Of a DNA stretch of 64,000 nt, positions 45,677-54,604 are shown one piece after another. The notes under the pieces were generated by a model. That model searched no databases. It saw only the letters and a list, made by a program, of their open reading frames with translations, and was not told where the DNA came from. The stretch's first letter is position 1. Each line of letters begins with the position of its first letter. The stretch is from assembly GCF_007692655.1 (NCBI RefSeq), contig NZ_REBQ01000137.1:1-64000 (forward strand), in the 5' to 3' direction. The position numbers were made by a program, and so were the translations under genes. The DNA is from Halomonas sp. (GTDB taxonomy: Bacteria; Pseudomonadota; Gammaproteobacteria; Pseudomonadales; Halomonadaceae).

Positions 45677-46951
45677 TTAATAGATCAGCGAGGGCAGCCA
45701 GGTACTTAGCCAGGGAATATAGGTGATAACGATCAGTGCCAGCAGCATCAAACCAATCAGCGGCAAGCAGGCCTTAAACACCTCCTGCAGTGACATTTTG
45801 GATATCGCCATGGCGACAAACAGGTTCAGGCCGACGGGCGGTGTGATCATGCCCACCGAGAAGTTAATCAGTGTGATAACCCCGAAGTGAACCGGGTCGA
45901 CGCCTACTTGCGCGGCGATAGGCTGCAAGAGCGGCGAGAGCACGATAATCGCTGATGCACTATCCAGGAAAAAGCCGGCAACAATCATCACCACGTTAAA
46001 CAGCGCCATCACCTGGAAGGGATCATCTGTCCACGAAAGTACCTGCCCTGCCAGTTGACTAGGCGTACCGGTAATCGCGAGCAGCCACGAGAACGCCGAG
46101 GCGCCCGCAGTAATGAGCAGCAGGGTTGCAGAGATCAATCCTGAACTTCTTAACGTTCCAGCCAACTCTCTAAGATTGATGGTGCGATACACCACCATGC
46201 CGACAAATAAACCGTAAACGCAGGCCACCGCGGCTGATTCAGTCGGGGTAAATATCCCACTATAGATGCCACCCAACAGAATCACCGGCAGGCCAAGCCC
46301 CCAAGCGGCGGATTTAAAGGCCGCTAAAATTTCACGCAGCGTTGGGAATGGAGAGCGCTCGTAGCCCTTTATACTGCTGTAAATAATGCAGTAGGCAATC
46401 AGGATAGAGGCAATCACAATGGCCGGTAATAAGCCTGCAGCAAACAGACGGCCGACAGACGTTCCGGTGACGGAGCCGTAGATAATCAGCGCAATACTCG
46501 GTGGCACAATGGGCCCTAGCGTGCCTGCAGTGGCAATCAAACCAATGGCGAAGCGCTTATCGTAGCCAGCGGCTACCAGCGCTGGGAACATAATCGATCC
46601 AATCGCCACCACCGTGGCTGGGCTTGACCCAGAAATGGCACCAAAGAATAGGCATGAAAGTACAGTAGCCGCGGCTAAGCCGCCGGGCACCCACCCGACT
46701 AACGCTTTAGCGAGGTTGATCAACCGGTCCGAAAGGCCACCAATACGCATTAACTCCGCCGCCAGAATAAAAAACGGAATCGCCATCAGCGAGAAGTTAT
46801 TCATGCCGGTAAACATGCGCATTGGCACGATCACAGGATTGGTAGTGCCAAAAAACTCAATGGCGAGAAATACCGCCAACGCCAGTGAAGCAAAGATCGG
46901 TAGCCCGAGTAGCAGAACGGCAAAAAAGATAGGTAATAATGCAGTAATCAT
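45677..46951 (-). CDS. TRAP transporter large permease (DctM type), asparaginase operon
   Basis: 424 residues from the ATG at 46951 (GGAGAG upstream, overlapping the dctQ stop region). A longer frame to 46996 is out of step with DctM starts. Motifs are NFSLMAIPFFILAAELMRIGGLS, GSSPATVVAIGSIMFPALV and GMITPPVGLNLFVA. It is the transport subunit of a second TRAP system. The linked asparaginase and amidase suggest that the substrate is an amide-bearing organic acid. Confidence 0.92.
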   Translation of the reverse strand: MITALLPIFFAVLLLGLPIFASLALAVFLAIEFFGTTNPVIVPMRMFTGMNNFSLMAIPFFILAAELMRIGGLSDRLINLAKALVGWVPGGLAAATVLSCLFFGAISGSSPATVVAIGSIMFPALVAAGYDKRFAIGLIATAGTLGPIVPPSIALIIYGSVTGTSVGRLFAAGLLPAIVIASILIAYCIIYSSIKGYERSPFPTLREILAAFKSAAWGLGLPVILLGGIYSGIFTPTESAAVACVYGLFVGMVVYRTINLRELAGTLRSSGLISATLLLITAGASAFSWLLAITGTPSQLAGQVLSWTDDPFQVMALFNVVMIVAGFFLDSASAIIVLSPLLQPIAAQVGVDPVHFGVITLINFSVGMITPPVGLNLFVAMAISKMSLQEVFKACLPLIGLMLLALIVITYIPWLSTWLPSLIY

Positions 46952-46967
46952 GGTCGCTCTCCAGGGG

Positions 46968-47489
46968 TTAAACGAGCTTATCCGACTCAGCCACAAGCTC
47001 TTCGGAGAGGCTCACCGGAGGCTTCTTCCAGACTTCGTTGATCAGCCACAAATAGCGAAGGATCAACAGCACACCGGAAACCCCAATGGGTAGATAGAAC
47101 CACGCCATGGGCAGACGAAGCGCGGCGGTTAGCTGTCCTCGACCAAGCGTATTGAAATAGAGAACAAACCCGTAATAGGTCATAAAACCGGCAAACACGA
47201 TGCCAATAACGGCGGCAGTAATATGTAGCCAGCGGTTAATCGCCGGCGTGGCAATCGCGTTCAGTACATCCACCGAAATATGAGTGCCATGCCGTACCCC
47301 CATACTGGCCCCGATGAAGCTCATACAAATAATGGAATAGATAACGACTTCTTCAGCCCAAAACAGCGAACCGCTAAAGCCGTAGCGATAGACGACTTGG
47401 ATGGTAGTGAGGATGGTCGCAATCGACATGAAAACGACCATCGCCACGCTTTCCAAGCGATCAAGAAACTTATTGAGCGCTTCGAACAT
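46968..47489 (-). CDS. TRAP transporter small permease (DctQ type)
   Basis: 173 residues with four membrane helices and the DctQ pattern FWAEEVVIYSIICMSFIGASMGVRHGTHISVD. It pairs with the large permease encoded 17 bases downstream. Unlike the DctQ of the tetronate operon it has no repeat-built tail. Confidence 0.9.
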   Translation of the reverse strand: MFEALNKFLDRLESVAMVVFMSIATILTTIQVVYRYGFSGSLFWAEEVVIYSIICMSFIGASMGVRHGTHISVDVLNAIATPAINRWLHITAAVIGIVFAGFMTYYGFVLYFNTLGRGQLTAALRLPMAWFYLPIGVSGVLLILRYLWLINEVWKKPPVSLSEELVAESDKLV

Positions 47490-47547
47490 GAGATATCCAC
47501 ACCCTTAATGGGTCAGAAGAGAACGGCTTCGTTTAGGAAACCTAGGC

Positions 47548-48549
47548 TTAATACTCAATACCTACCGCGTCATAAACCTTATGCAGCAGTTCGGTGGTGA
47601 CAATGCTTTCGTACTCTTCATGCACCGGCATGCTGGCTTCAATAAAGGCTTCACGCTGCTCTGCGGATAGCTCGTTAATGGCAATTTCGCCGCTAATCGC
47701 TTCCATAATGGTCTCTTCATCCTGAAGCGTTAACTCGCGCGACGTGTCACGGCCATTATCGAAGGCTTCTAGCATGACCGCTTGCAGGTCTTCTGGCAGC
47801 GAATCCCAAGCATCCTGATTGATTACCGCCGCATAGGCGTGGTAAGCGTGATTGGTTAGGGAGAGATAATCCTGTACTTCATGAAAACGCATGGTGTAGA
47901 TGTTGGCGAGCGGGTTTTCCTGACCAGACACCACCCCCTGCTGAAGGCCGTTATACACCTCGGTAAACGCCATCGCGGTTGCATTGGCACCTAGGTTCTC
48001 GTAGGTGGAGATGATGATTGGCGCCTGCATGGTGCGCATGCGAATGCTATCCATATCCTCGGGTGTTTCAATCGGGCGATCATTGTTAGTAATATGCCGG
48101 AAACCCGCGCCCCAGAAGTTGACACCATACATATTGTGGCCGTCTAACGTATCGAGGATTTCGCGTCCCACCTCACCGTCTAGGGTTTCTACCATGGTGT
48201 CGTAATCGGCAATTAAGAAGGGTAAATCCAGAATCTGCATGCGTGGTTCGAAGTTGCCTAACGTCGCCGTTGGCGGAATGCCGATATCGACCAAGCCCAT
48301 CTGAATCTGCTCAATAATTTCAACATCGCCACCTACTTGAGCGGCTGGCAGTACGTTGATTTCTATGCGGCCGTCCGACTTCTCTTCCACTTCTTCTTTA
48401 AACCTCAGCGCCGCTTGTCCATTCGGGGTGTCCTCAATCAACACATGGGCAAAACTGAACGTATAGTCGGCTGCGTGAAGTTGAGCAGCACTAAAAGAGG
48501 CAACTGCGATAGCAGCAGAGAGAGTGGCTTTTGTCAGCGTTAGTTTCAT
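47548..48549 (-). CDS. TRAP transporter periplasmic binding protein (DctP)
   Basis: 333 residues. A signal peptide ends near AAQLHAADY (about residue 27). DctP motifs follow: FSFAHVLIEDTPNGQAALRFKEE, MYGVNFWGAGFRHITNNDRP (about 145) and GVVSGQENPLANIY (about 215). The conserved arginine (FRHI) should bind the substrate carboxylate. AGGA precedes the ATG. It is the second gene of the operon, 79 bases after asparaginase. Confidence 0.92.
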   Translation of the reverse strand: MKLTLTKATLSAAIAVASFSAAQLHAADYTFSFAHVLIEDTPNGQAALRFKEEVEEKSDGRIEINVLPAAQVGGDVEIIEQIQMGLVDIGIPPTATLGNFEPRMQILDLPFLIADYDTMVETLDGEVGREILDTLDGHNMYGVNFWGAGFRHITNNDRPIETPEDMDSIRMRTMQAPIIISTYENLGANATAMAFTEVYNGLQQGVVSGQENPLANIYTMRFHEVQDYLSLTNHAYHAYAAVINQDAWDSLPEDLQAVMLEAFDNGRDTSRELTLQDEETIMEAISGEIAINELSAEQREAFIEASMPVHEEYESIVTTELLHKVYDAVGIEY

Positions 48550-48628
48550 GTCCTACACCTTTATATAGTTATGATGAATTGCTTTTTTAGTTTCCTGGTA
48601 CCGCAGATGAGCAAGGTTGAGAGGCAGC

Positions 48629-49624
48629 TCACGCCATCAAGCGCTCCATCGCCTTACCCAGCGCTTCGCGCGGGGTACTACTCAGCAGTAAGGCAAGCGC
48701 AAGCCTCGCCTTACGTGCACTGATATCGTTAAGTGTTATCACCCCCGCAGAGGCTAAGTCTGCAAGGCTGCCGCTAAATTCATAGCTGCTGTTCACAGGC
48801 CCTTGGACGCAGCTACTAACGATCACCACGGGCACCCCTATGCCAACCAGCTCTCTTACTGTGGCCATCCAGCTAGGGGGCACATGGCCACGTCCCAAAC
48901 CGTCAATCACCAACGCCTTTGCCCCGCTTTCAATGCAGGCTTGCAATAATTTTGGCGAGGCATCCAAATAAGCTGGGAGTAGATCCACCCGTGGTAGTGG
49001 AGCCTCCCATCCGACGATTGGAGGGGCTATCTCTGTCGCAGCGTGATAAAGCTTTACCCGTTGCCCATCGATATATCCCAAGGGCCCCACCCCTGGTGCA
49101 TCGAAACCGTGCAGTTGAAAGCTGCTCACCTTGCGGGCATAGCGGGCTGATAATATTGATTCGTTAAACACCACCACACAGCCAAGCTGACTTAGTTGCG
49201 GACGTGTAGCGGCGACAATGGCATCGGAGATATTTTTAAACGCATCAGTACCCAGTTGGTGAGGTGCACGCTGGGAACCGGTAATGACGCACGGTTTGTT
49301 AGCCAGAAGCGTCAGTGACAAAAAATAGGCAGTCTCTTCTAAGGTGTCGGTGCCGTGGGTGATCACCAGTCCGTCGATATCCTCTCTCTTCATTGCTGCT
49401 TGCCCTTGATAGCAAAGCTGAGCGAGGTCGTTGAGGGTTACAGCGTTACTCGGTTTTTGCAGAATCGAGTGCACTTCTAACGTGACCTCAACACCTTGAG
49501 GCAGCGACACCTGATCAAGTAGCTGTTCACCGCTTAATGCTCCTGACTGGCTGCGCCCTGAATAGCTAGGCTTGCTGGCGATCGTGCCGCCTGTCGTCAA
49601 GACCATGATGTGCTTTTTGGTCAT
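48629..49624 (-). CDS. Asparaginase/glutaminase-family amidohydrolase
   Basis: 331 residues. The two threonine sites are in LTTGGTIASKPS (about residue 12) and VITHGTDTLEETAYF (about 88, with Thr and Asp of the catalytic triad). No signal peptide is present, so it is cytoplasmic. The family converts asparagine to aspartate and ammonia, and some members act on glutamine or other beta-amides. As first gene of an operon with a TRAP importer, RidA and an amidase, it probably serves a dedicated catabolic route rather than general asparagine metabolism. Confidence 0.9.
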   Translation of the reverse strand: MTKKHIMVLTTGGTIASKPSYSGRSQSGALSGEQLLDQVSLPQGVEVTLEVHSILQKPSNAVTLNDLAQLCYQGQAAMKREDIDGLVITHGTDTLEETAYFLSLTLLANKPCVITGSQRAPHQLGTDAFKNISDAIVAATRPQLSQLGCVVVFNESILSARYARKVSSFQLHGFDAPGVGPLGYIDGQRVKLYHAATEIAPPIVGWEAPLPRVDLLPAYLDASPKLLQACIESGAKALVIDGLGRGHVPPSWMATVRELVGIGVPVVIVSSCVQGPVNSSYEFSGSLADLASAGVITLNDISARKARLALALLLSSTPREALGKAMERLMA

Positions 49625-49662
49625 GCAGATTCCTGTGTTTTATGTCTAGCTAATACAAACAG

Positions 49663-49687
49663 CAGACATCAGATGTCTGATTTCAGA
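49663..49687. promoter_or_regulatory. Overlapping palindromes between asparaginase and the FadR-type regulator
   Basis: CAGACAT (49663-49669) and ATGTCTG (49673-49679) form a perfect 7+7 repeat. Overlapping it, TCTGA (49676-49680) and TCAGA (49683-49687) form a second. Their position suits an operator for the divergent GntR-type regulator. Confidence 0.6.
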
Positions 49688-49840
49688 CTAGACTGAACCG
49701 TGCGCTATTAGCAAGGCGGCATAACCAACGAAAATAGAATAATCATATTTATTATAAGTATATGCGGTCGAGTATCTTAAACCGCTAGGCTTATGACATT
49801 GCTAGAATGCACAAACACCGATAAGCAACGCGAGGCCCTC

Positions 49841-50602
49841 ATGAGTTTGAAACGCCAGCCCGAGACTTCCTCGACGAATACACTCTCTTTCGGAGATTCA
49901 ATGGAGCGCAGCTCAGTCGCGCTGCAACTGCTGGAGCGTATCAAAAGCGCCTTGATACGCGGCGACCTTAAGCCCGGCGATTACCTGCCATCAGAAACGG
50001 AATTGACCCACAGTCTTGGGATTGGCAAGTCGAGCGTGCGCGAAGCCATCAAAATGTTACAAGCGATTGGCATTGTGGAAGTCAAACGCGGGCAAGGCAC
50101 CATGATCCGCCGTGAACCCGGCACGCCGCTGGTGGACCCAATGGCGTTTGGAATGATCTTGGCGCGAGGTATGACACGGGACGTGTTGGAATTTCGTCTC
50201 ATGTTTGAACCTGCATATACCCTTCAAGCAATGAGCCGCGCGACAGCCGATGATCACCAGCGCATTCAGCAGAGTATTGATGCCATGGAAGAGGCGATCC
50301 GGGTAGGTGCACAAACTTCCCAGCACGACATCGCCTTTCATCGCGCCATTTTGCATAGCACGCACAACCCGATGACCATCCGCGTCGGTGAAACCTTACT
50401 GCAACTGATTGAAGCCGCGTTAGAAACTTCTATGCGCTCGCTACCGGAGACGGCCTTGAAGGATCATAAAGCTATCTATGCTGCCTTCGAAGCAGGCGAT
50501 ATAGCAGGTATCCATCAGGCCATCGCTGTTAGCAGCGAAAGCTGGGAAACAAACCTTACCTATGAAGATGACACTGGATTAAGCTCAGCACCACGCTTAT
50601 AA
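49841..50602 (+). CDS. FadR/GntR-family transcriptional regulator
   Basis: 253 residues from the ATG at 49841, chosen because GAGG lies 6 bases upstream; a start at 49793 would add 16 residues. The winged helix occupies about 25-90 (LKPGDYLPSETELTHSLGIGKSSVREAIKMLQAIGIVEVKRGQG). The FCD-type helical ligand domain follows, with FRLMFEP and the metal-binding histidines in HDIAFHRAILHSTHNP. It is divergent from the asparaginase operon and is its presumed regulator; the inducer is unknown. Confidence 0.9.
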   Translation: MSLKRQPETSSTNTLSFGDSMERSSVALQLLERIKSALIRGDLKPGDYLPSETELTHSLGIGKSSVREAIKMLQAIGIVEVKRGQGTMIRREPGTPLVDPMAFGMILARGMTRDVLEFRLMFEPAYTLQAMSRATADDHQRIQQSIDAMEEAIRVGAQTSQHDIAFHRAILHSTHNPMTIRVGETLLQLIEAALETSMRSLPETALKDHKAIYAAFEAGDIAGIHQAIAVSSESWETNLTYEDDTGLSSAPRL

Positions 50603-50713
50603 CGAACGCCTCACTCCTCCTATCTTCTTCCGAATAAAACGGTCACCAACGCGGCCGTGAGTGAAACGCCAACAGGCCCTTATGTTTCTCAATGTGACGT
50701 TAGGTCATCGTGA

Positions 50714-50736
50714 CACGCTACGTCTAACGTAGCGTG
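50714..50736 (+). terminator. Hairpin downstream of the FadR-type gene
   Basis: CACGCTACGT (50714-50723) and ACGTAGCGTG (50727-50736) form a perfect 10-base stem with a 3-base loop. The U-tract is missing, so termination is only probable. Confidence 0.4.
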
Positions 50737-51126
50737 ATAAGCATTCGCCCCGCCAACATGGGAGGGGCTATTTACCCTTTCCTAACGTTATAGCCCTACT
50801 TGTTGGCAGTGCCCTCAAGCTATACAACTAATCAGCTATATAAATAGCGGGTGCCAACCTAAACACGAGACAACCTAAACACCACTTATGCATACAATGT
50901 ATAACACGAGCACACTAAAAAATTACTTATAAGATATTTCTTACATAAGAATAGCGAATTTCCTACACGGTCCGTCAACAATATCCTACATACACAGCAG
51001 TCAATACCTTCAACAATCAGGTAGACATAAATAAAGAAATATTAAAAAAACCAACTTGCACATTTGTGACAGCTAATGAACTTAAACGGTTCAGTATTAA
51101 ACACTCAGACATGCACGCGCATTGAG

Positions 51127-51151
51127 CTCGCATTAATAGAACTCGCATTAA
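51127..51151. repeat. 10-bp direct repeat upstream of the rhlA-like gene
   Basis: CTCGCATTAA occurs at 51127-51136 and 51142-51151 (period 15), about 30 bases before the start codon. Confidence 0.7.
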
Positions 51152-51179
51152 CTGACCCAATTACTGCAAGGAAATCCCA

Positions 51180-52025
51180 ATGAAAGCCAACACTGATATC
51201 GTAAAAATAGGTAAACATTGCGTGCATGTGGAAATGTATCAACAGCCACAAAATACCGAAAGCATCATCATGGTGAATGGTGCTCTCGCAACCACCGCCT
51301 CTTTTACTAACTGTGTTAAGTATTTGAGTGATGGATTAAATGTCATTCTTTTCGATTTACCTTTTGCCGGCCAATCGAAACCTCACAACCCCGTAGGCGG
51401 CATTATTACCAAGGAGGATGAAGTTAATATTCTCCTGGCCCTGATTGAACGTTTCCAGCCAACATCGCTACTATCCGTTTCCTGGGGCGGCTATGCCGCT
51501 ATGATGGCACTGGCCAAGTCGCCAAGTTCTATCAAAAAAGCCGTACTGGCTTCGTTCTCAACACAGCTGAATGATGGGATGTTGAGATATATCAATGGGG
51601 CGCGTCATTACATTAAGGTAGGTGACGTTAAGACGGCTGCCAATCTGCTTAATCAAGAAGTTGGCAAATACTTGCCTCGCTTACTGAAATATATCAATTA
51701 CAAACACCTATCGCGTCTGGATGATCAAGAACTCCAGCAGGTTTGCTTTCACATCGAGCAAATACTTTCCATGAACGATACCGACTACGAACAGCTACTG
51801 GGCAACATTGAGATACCAACGCTATTCGTTAATGGCAAACTAGATGAATACACAACACCAGAAGATATTCGAATAGCTGATAATTATATGCCGCAATGCG
51901 AATTCGAAGTCGTACCTAACGCAGGTCACTTTCTCGATCTTGAGCATTCTGACGCCCGAAAAAGAATGGAAAAGATACTCCGCGGATTCTTAATCCCTAG
52001 CGCGCAGGAAAGGCAAGTTGCGTAA
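51180..52025 (+). CDS. rhlA: RhlA homologue (3-(3-hydroxyalkanoyloxy)alkanoate synthase-like)
   Basis: 281 residues of an alpha/beta-hydrolase. It matches Pseudomonas RhlA along its length: VNGALATTASF, LFDLPFAGQSKPHNP, ITKEDEVNILLALIERF, VSWGGY, VGKYLPRLLK, FHIEQILSMND, VNGKLDEYTTPED and AGHFLDLE. The triad is Ser101, Asp222 and His250, each one residue from the Pseudomonas numbering. RhlA joins two 3-hydroxyacyl-ACP molecules into the lipid part of rhamnolipids. PhaG belongs to the same family and is the main alternative. No rhlB or rhlC is next to it. Its base composition is lower in GC than its neighbours, suggesting transfer. AAGGA precedes the ATG, and a strong terminator follows. Confidence 0.85.
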   Translation: MKANTDIVKIGKHCVHVEMYQQPQNTESIIMVNGALATTASFTNCVKYLSDGLNVILFDLPFAGQSKPHNPVGGIITKEDEVNILLALIERFQPTSLLSVSWGGYAAMMALAKSPSSIKKAVLASFSTQLNDGMLRYINGARHYIKVGDVKTAANLLNQEVGKYLPRLLKYINYKHLSRLDDQELQQVCFHIEQILSMNDTDYEQLLGNIEIPTLFVNGKLDEYTTPEDIRIADNYMPQCEFEVVPNAGHFLDLEHSDARKRMEKILRGFLIPSAQERQVA

Positions 52026-52049
52026 CCCCTTTCGCCAACAGCATAGTGT

Positions 52050-52087
52050 CACCTCGCTAAGCGCCATAGGCCGCTAGCGAGGTGTTT
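52050..52087 (+). terminator. Intrinsic terminator after the rhlA-like gene
   Basis: CACCTCGCTA (52050-52059) and TAGCGAGGTG (52075-52084) form a perfect 10-base stem, followed by TTT. The gene therefore forms a single-gene unit. Confidence 0.65.
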
Positions 52088-52130
52088 CGAACAAGCTTTT
52101 CAACCAGCATGGCGTCCGCCACTCTTTTGT

Positions 52131-53426
52131 TCAGGGATTAAGCGCTATCTGTGTCAACGCAGCTACCGCGAGAGTGAGCGCTGCCTCATCAAAATCAAAG
52201 CAGGCGTGATGGTGACCCGCCGCAAGGTCAGCACCAAAAATCATATAGGTCGCCTGGCCACCGCGCTCCATCACCCTGGCCATTAACGAAGTGGCATCCT
52301 CAGAGCCCGCTGGCGTCACATCGTGCCTCACCAGGTGGGCGATTGCAGGGTGATCGGCAAGGCAAGCGGCCACTTTTTCTACCAAAGCCGGGCTGGCGGC
52401 GCAGGCGCTGGCAGCCCCCATGCGCTTGATCGAGACGCTTACGCCCTGCATGGCGGCAGCCCCTTTCAGCACCTCAAAAGCACGGCCTTCCATATAGTCG
52501 TTTATATCCGCCGTGGCGCCACGGGTCTCCAGCGTTAACAGCGCACTATCGGCAATGATATTGCGCCCACTCCCAGCATGCAGTTGACCAACGTTAATCC
52601 GCGCTGCGCCTTGGCTATGGGGGGCGATGGCGTGCAAACCAAGCGTCGCCTGGGCGGCCGCCAGCAAGGCATTGTGGCCGATCTCTGGCTGACCGCCGGC
52701 ATGGGCTGCCTTGCCTGAAAAATGGGCATCCAGTTTGGTGGTGGCAAGAAAGCCATCGGCAGCGCATACCACCTGGCCGCTGGGGTGTCCGAGGCCCAAG
52801 TGAGTGGCGATCAAGCTATCAACGTCATCCACCACACCCGCCTCCACCATCGATTGGGCGCCCCGCACGCCCTCTTCGGCGGGTTGGAAAATCAATTTTA
52901 TTTTGCCGCACAGCTGACTGGAAAACTGGCTTAACAGTTCGGCCAGCCCCAGCCCAATGGTGGCATGGCCATCATGACCGCAGGCGTGCATTGAGCCTTG
53001 GTTGAGCGAGTTAAAGCCCTCTTGGTAAGGACGGTGATCACCCTCGATGGACTCAACGATTGGCAGGGCATCAAGGTCGAAACGGAACGCCTGGGTTGGC
53101 CCAGGACGCTGGGTGTCCAATATGCCCACTACACCGGTAAAGCCGCCCTCCAAAGCAGGCAGCCAGCGCTCAATGGCTCCCTGAGTGCGTGCCTGCGCCA
53201 AGGCTGCGCTCAGCGTTTGTGGATCAGGCACCCCCATACGCGCGCGTTCACTCACCACTGCTTGCCCCAACTCAACGGCAAAACCCAGCTGGCTAAGCCG
53301 CTCCGCCACATGACTTGCGGTGCGAAACTCCATCCACCCCTGCTCGGGGTAGCGATGAAAGTCACGCCGTTGGGCAGAGAGGTGGGGGGCGATGGCGTTG
53401 GCGGCCTCAATGATATTCGCGTTCAT
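52131..53426 (-). CDS. abgA: M20-family amidohydrolase, p-aminobenzoyl-glutamate hydrolase subunit A-like
   Basis: 431 residues. The start (RRDFHRYPEQGWMEFRTASHVAERL), the zinc motif MHACGHDGHATIGLG (about 150), FQPAEEGVRGAQSMVEAG and PAGSEDATSLMARV near the end agree with E. coli AbgA along the whole length. AbgA works with AbgB to cleave p-aminobenzoyl-glutamate; AbgB and the AbgT transporter are absent here. GGAGG precedes the ATG. A GNAT gene lies 15 bases upstream in the same unit. Its substrate may be another N-acyl amino acid. Confidence 0.82.
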   Translation of the reverse strand: MNANIIEAANAIAPHLSAQRRDFHRYPEQGWMEFRTASHVAERLSQLGFAVELGQAVVSERARMGVPDPQTLSAALAQARTQGAIERWLPALEGGFTGVVGILDTQRPGPTQAFRFDLDALPIVESIEGDHRPYQEGFNSLNQGSMHACGHDGHATIGLGLAELLSQFSSQLCGKIKLIFQPAEEGVRGAQSMVEAGVVDDVDSLIATHLGLGHPSGQVVCAADGFLATTKLDAHFSGKAAHAGGQPEIGHNALLAAAQATLGLHAIAPHSQGAARINVGQLHAGSGRNIIADSALLTLETRGATADINDYMEGRAFEVLKGAAAMQGVSVSIKRMGAASACAASPALVEKVAACLADHPAIAHLVRHDVTPAGSEDATSLMARVMERGGQATYMIFGADLAAGHHHACFDFDEAALTLAVAALTQIALNP

Positions 53427-53441
53427 AAGATACCTCCGCCG

Positions 53442-54314
53442 TTAGCCCAGCGCCTGAGTCAGCATGCCAAAGCGCGTTAACGGCCCTTCCTCGACAGCCT
53501 CGCCACAGCGCATGCGGGTTATTTGATCGACGCAGGTGAGTCCTAACTCCGTCAGCCAGCTATCGTCATCGGGATCCACCAAGTCGATGCGTATAAAATC
53601 ACCCTCAGCATCCGCCAGCAGCGCCCATACCAGTGCCTGCGCCTGTTCGGCGCTGCGTGCCAAAATGGGGCCAATATGCTCACCACGCCCATACGTGCGC
53701 TTTAGCGCTAACCCTTCAATGACACCCTCATTTTCGATCACCACCCCTTTGTTAGCAGATTGAACGGCCACCGCATGAGCCGGGCTGTCGGATGAGAGTG
53801 CAATCAGTGCCGCCTGATCGCTTGCCTCCATCGCGCGTAAACCCGGCAGCAGCGTCGCAGGCGGTGCGCCGGTGACCACCCCTTGGTATTGGCAGATGCG
53901 ATTGCACGGCTCGAAGCCCAGTTTTTGATACAGGGGCTGGCCTGCGGTCGTGGCGACCAACAGCAGCGTCCGAGGGCCCGCCAACGCCATCAGCCGCACC
54001 ATCATCTCGCGCCCCAGCCCGAGGCCCTGCCACTCGTCACTAATCACTACCAGACCCAGGGTGGCCACAGCCCCTTGATTAAAGCAGAGCCCAGTGCCCA
54101 CCAGCTCACCATCGACGCTTTCCAGCACGACGCCCTCTCCCACCTCAAGCATCTGGTGCCAATCGTCGACGCGGTGGGGCCAACCGAGTTTATGGGACAG
54201 GCTTTGCGCCCCCTCAAGATCGTTAACGGTCATTGTTCGCCACGTTAAGTTCTCACGTTCAAAGCGTGTGGGAGCGCTAGCTAAAGAAGCAGACATCGAA
54301 GGGGAGTCAGTCAT
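53442..54314 (-). CDS. GNAT-family N-acetyltransferase (two-domain)
   Basis: 290 residues. The N-terminal GNAT domain (about 25-145) has the acetyl-CoA loop in VVISDEWQGLGLGREMMVRLM and the beta-strand YQKLGFEPCN. The C-terminal half holds a second, GNAT-like region (GEHIGPILARSAEQAQALVWALL) typical of the class with an Acetyltransf_18-type tail. AAGGAA precedes the ATG. It pairs with the AbgA-like amidohydrolase, so acetylation and deacylation of the same amine may be linked. Confidence 0.85.
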   Translation of the reverse strand: MTDSPSMSASLASAPTRFERENLTWRTMTVNDLEGAQSLSHKLGWPHRVDDWHQMLEVGEGVVLESVDGELVGTGLCFNQGAVATLGLVVISDEWQGLGLGREMMVRLMALAGPRTLLLVATTAGQPLYQKLGFEPCNRICQYQGVVTGAPPATLLPGLRAMEASDQAALIALSSDSPAHAVAVQSANKGVVIENEGVIEGLALKRTYGRGEHIGPILARSAEQAQALVWALLADAEGDFIRIDLVDPDDDSWLTELGLTCVDQITRMRCGEAVEEGPLTRFGMLTQALG

Positions 54315-54604
54315 CGCACTATTTTCCTTGAGCTGATGTTGATCGGTTTGCCGCTACTTTGGCACTCAGGGCGGCGCGGTGCCACGCCGAAAAAGGGCGT
54401 TTGGTGCAATTCAGCAGATTTAACCGTCGCGGCTATAGGTCAGCGCATCCCCTGCGCCCAACCACCCTGTACTCAGCACCCCATGCTGGGGCATCCGACC
54501 TAGGATGGTAGACAAGCTATGCACCCGGTTGGGTGCCGCCCCTTGTTCATTCTCAAGTGGCTATCTTCAAGGACTTTCATTAAGCACTGTTATCAAGGAC
54601 TACC

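Larger units (their letters stand above)
50603..51179. other. 577-base AT-rich intergenic region
   Basis: No credible gene. The left part holds a hairpin at 50714-50736 and a GC-rich inverted repeat near 50747-50770. From about 50820 to 51110 the sequence is strongly AT-rich, which differs from the flanking operons and matches the AT-leaning rhlA-like gene that follows. A short repeat lies at 51127-51151. Confidence 0.5.
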
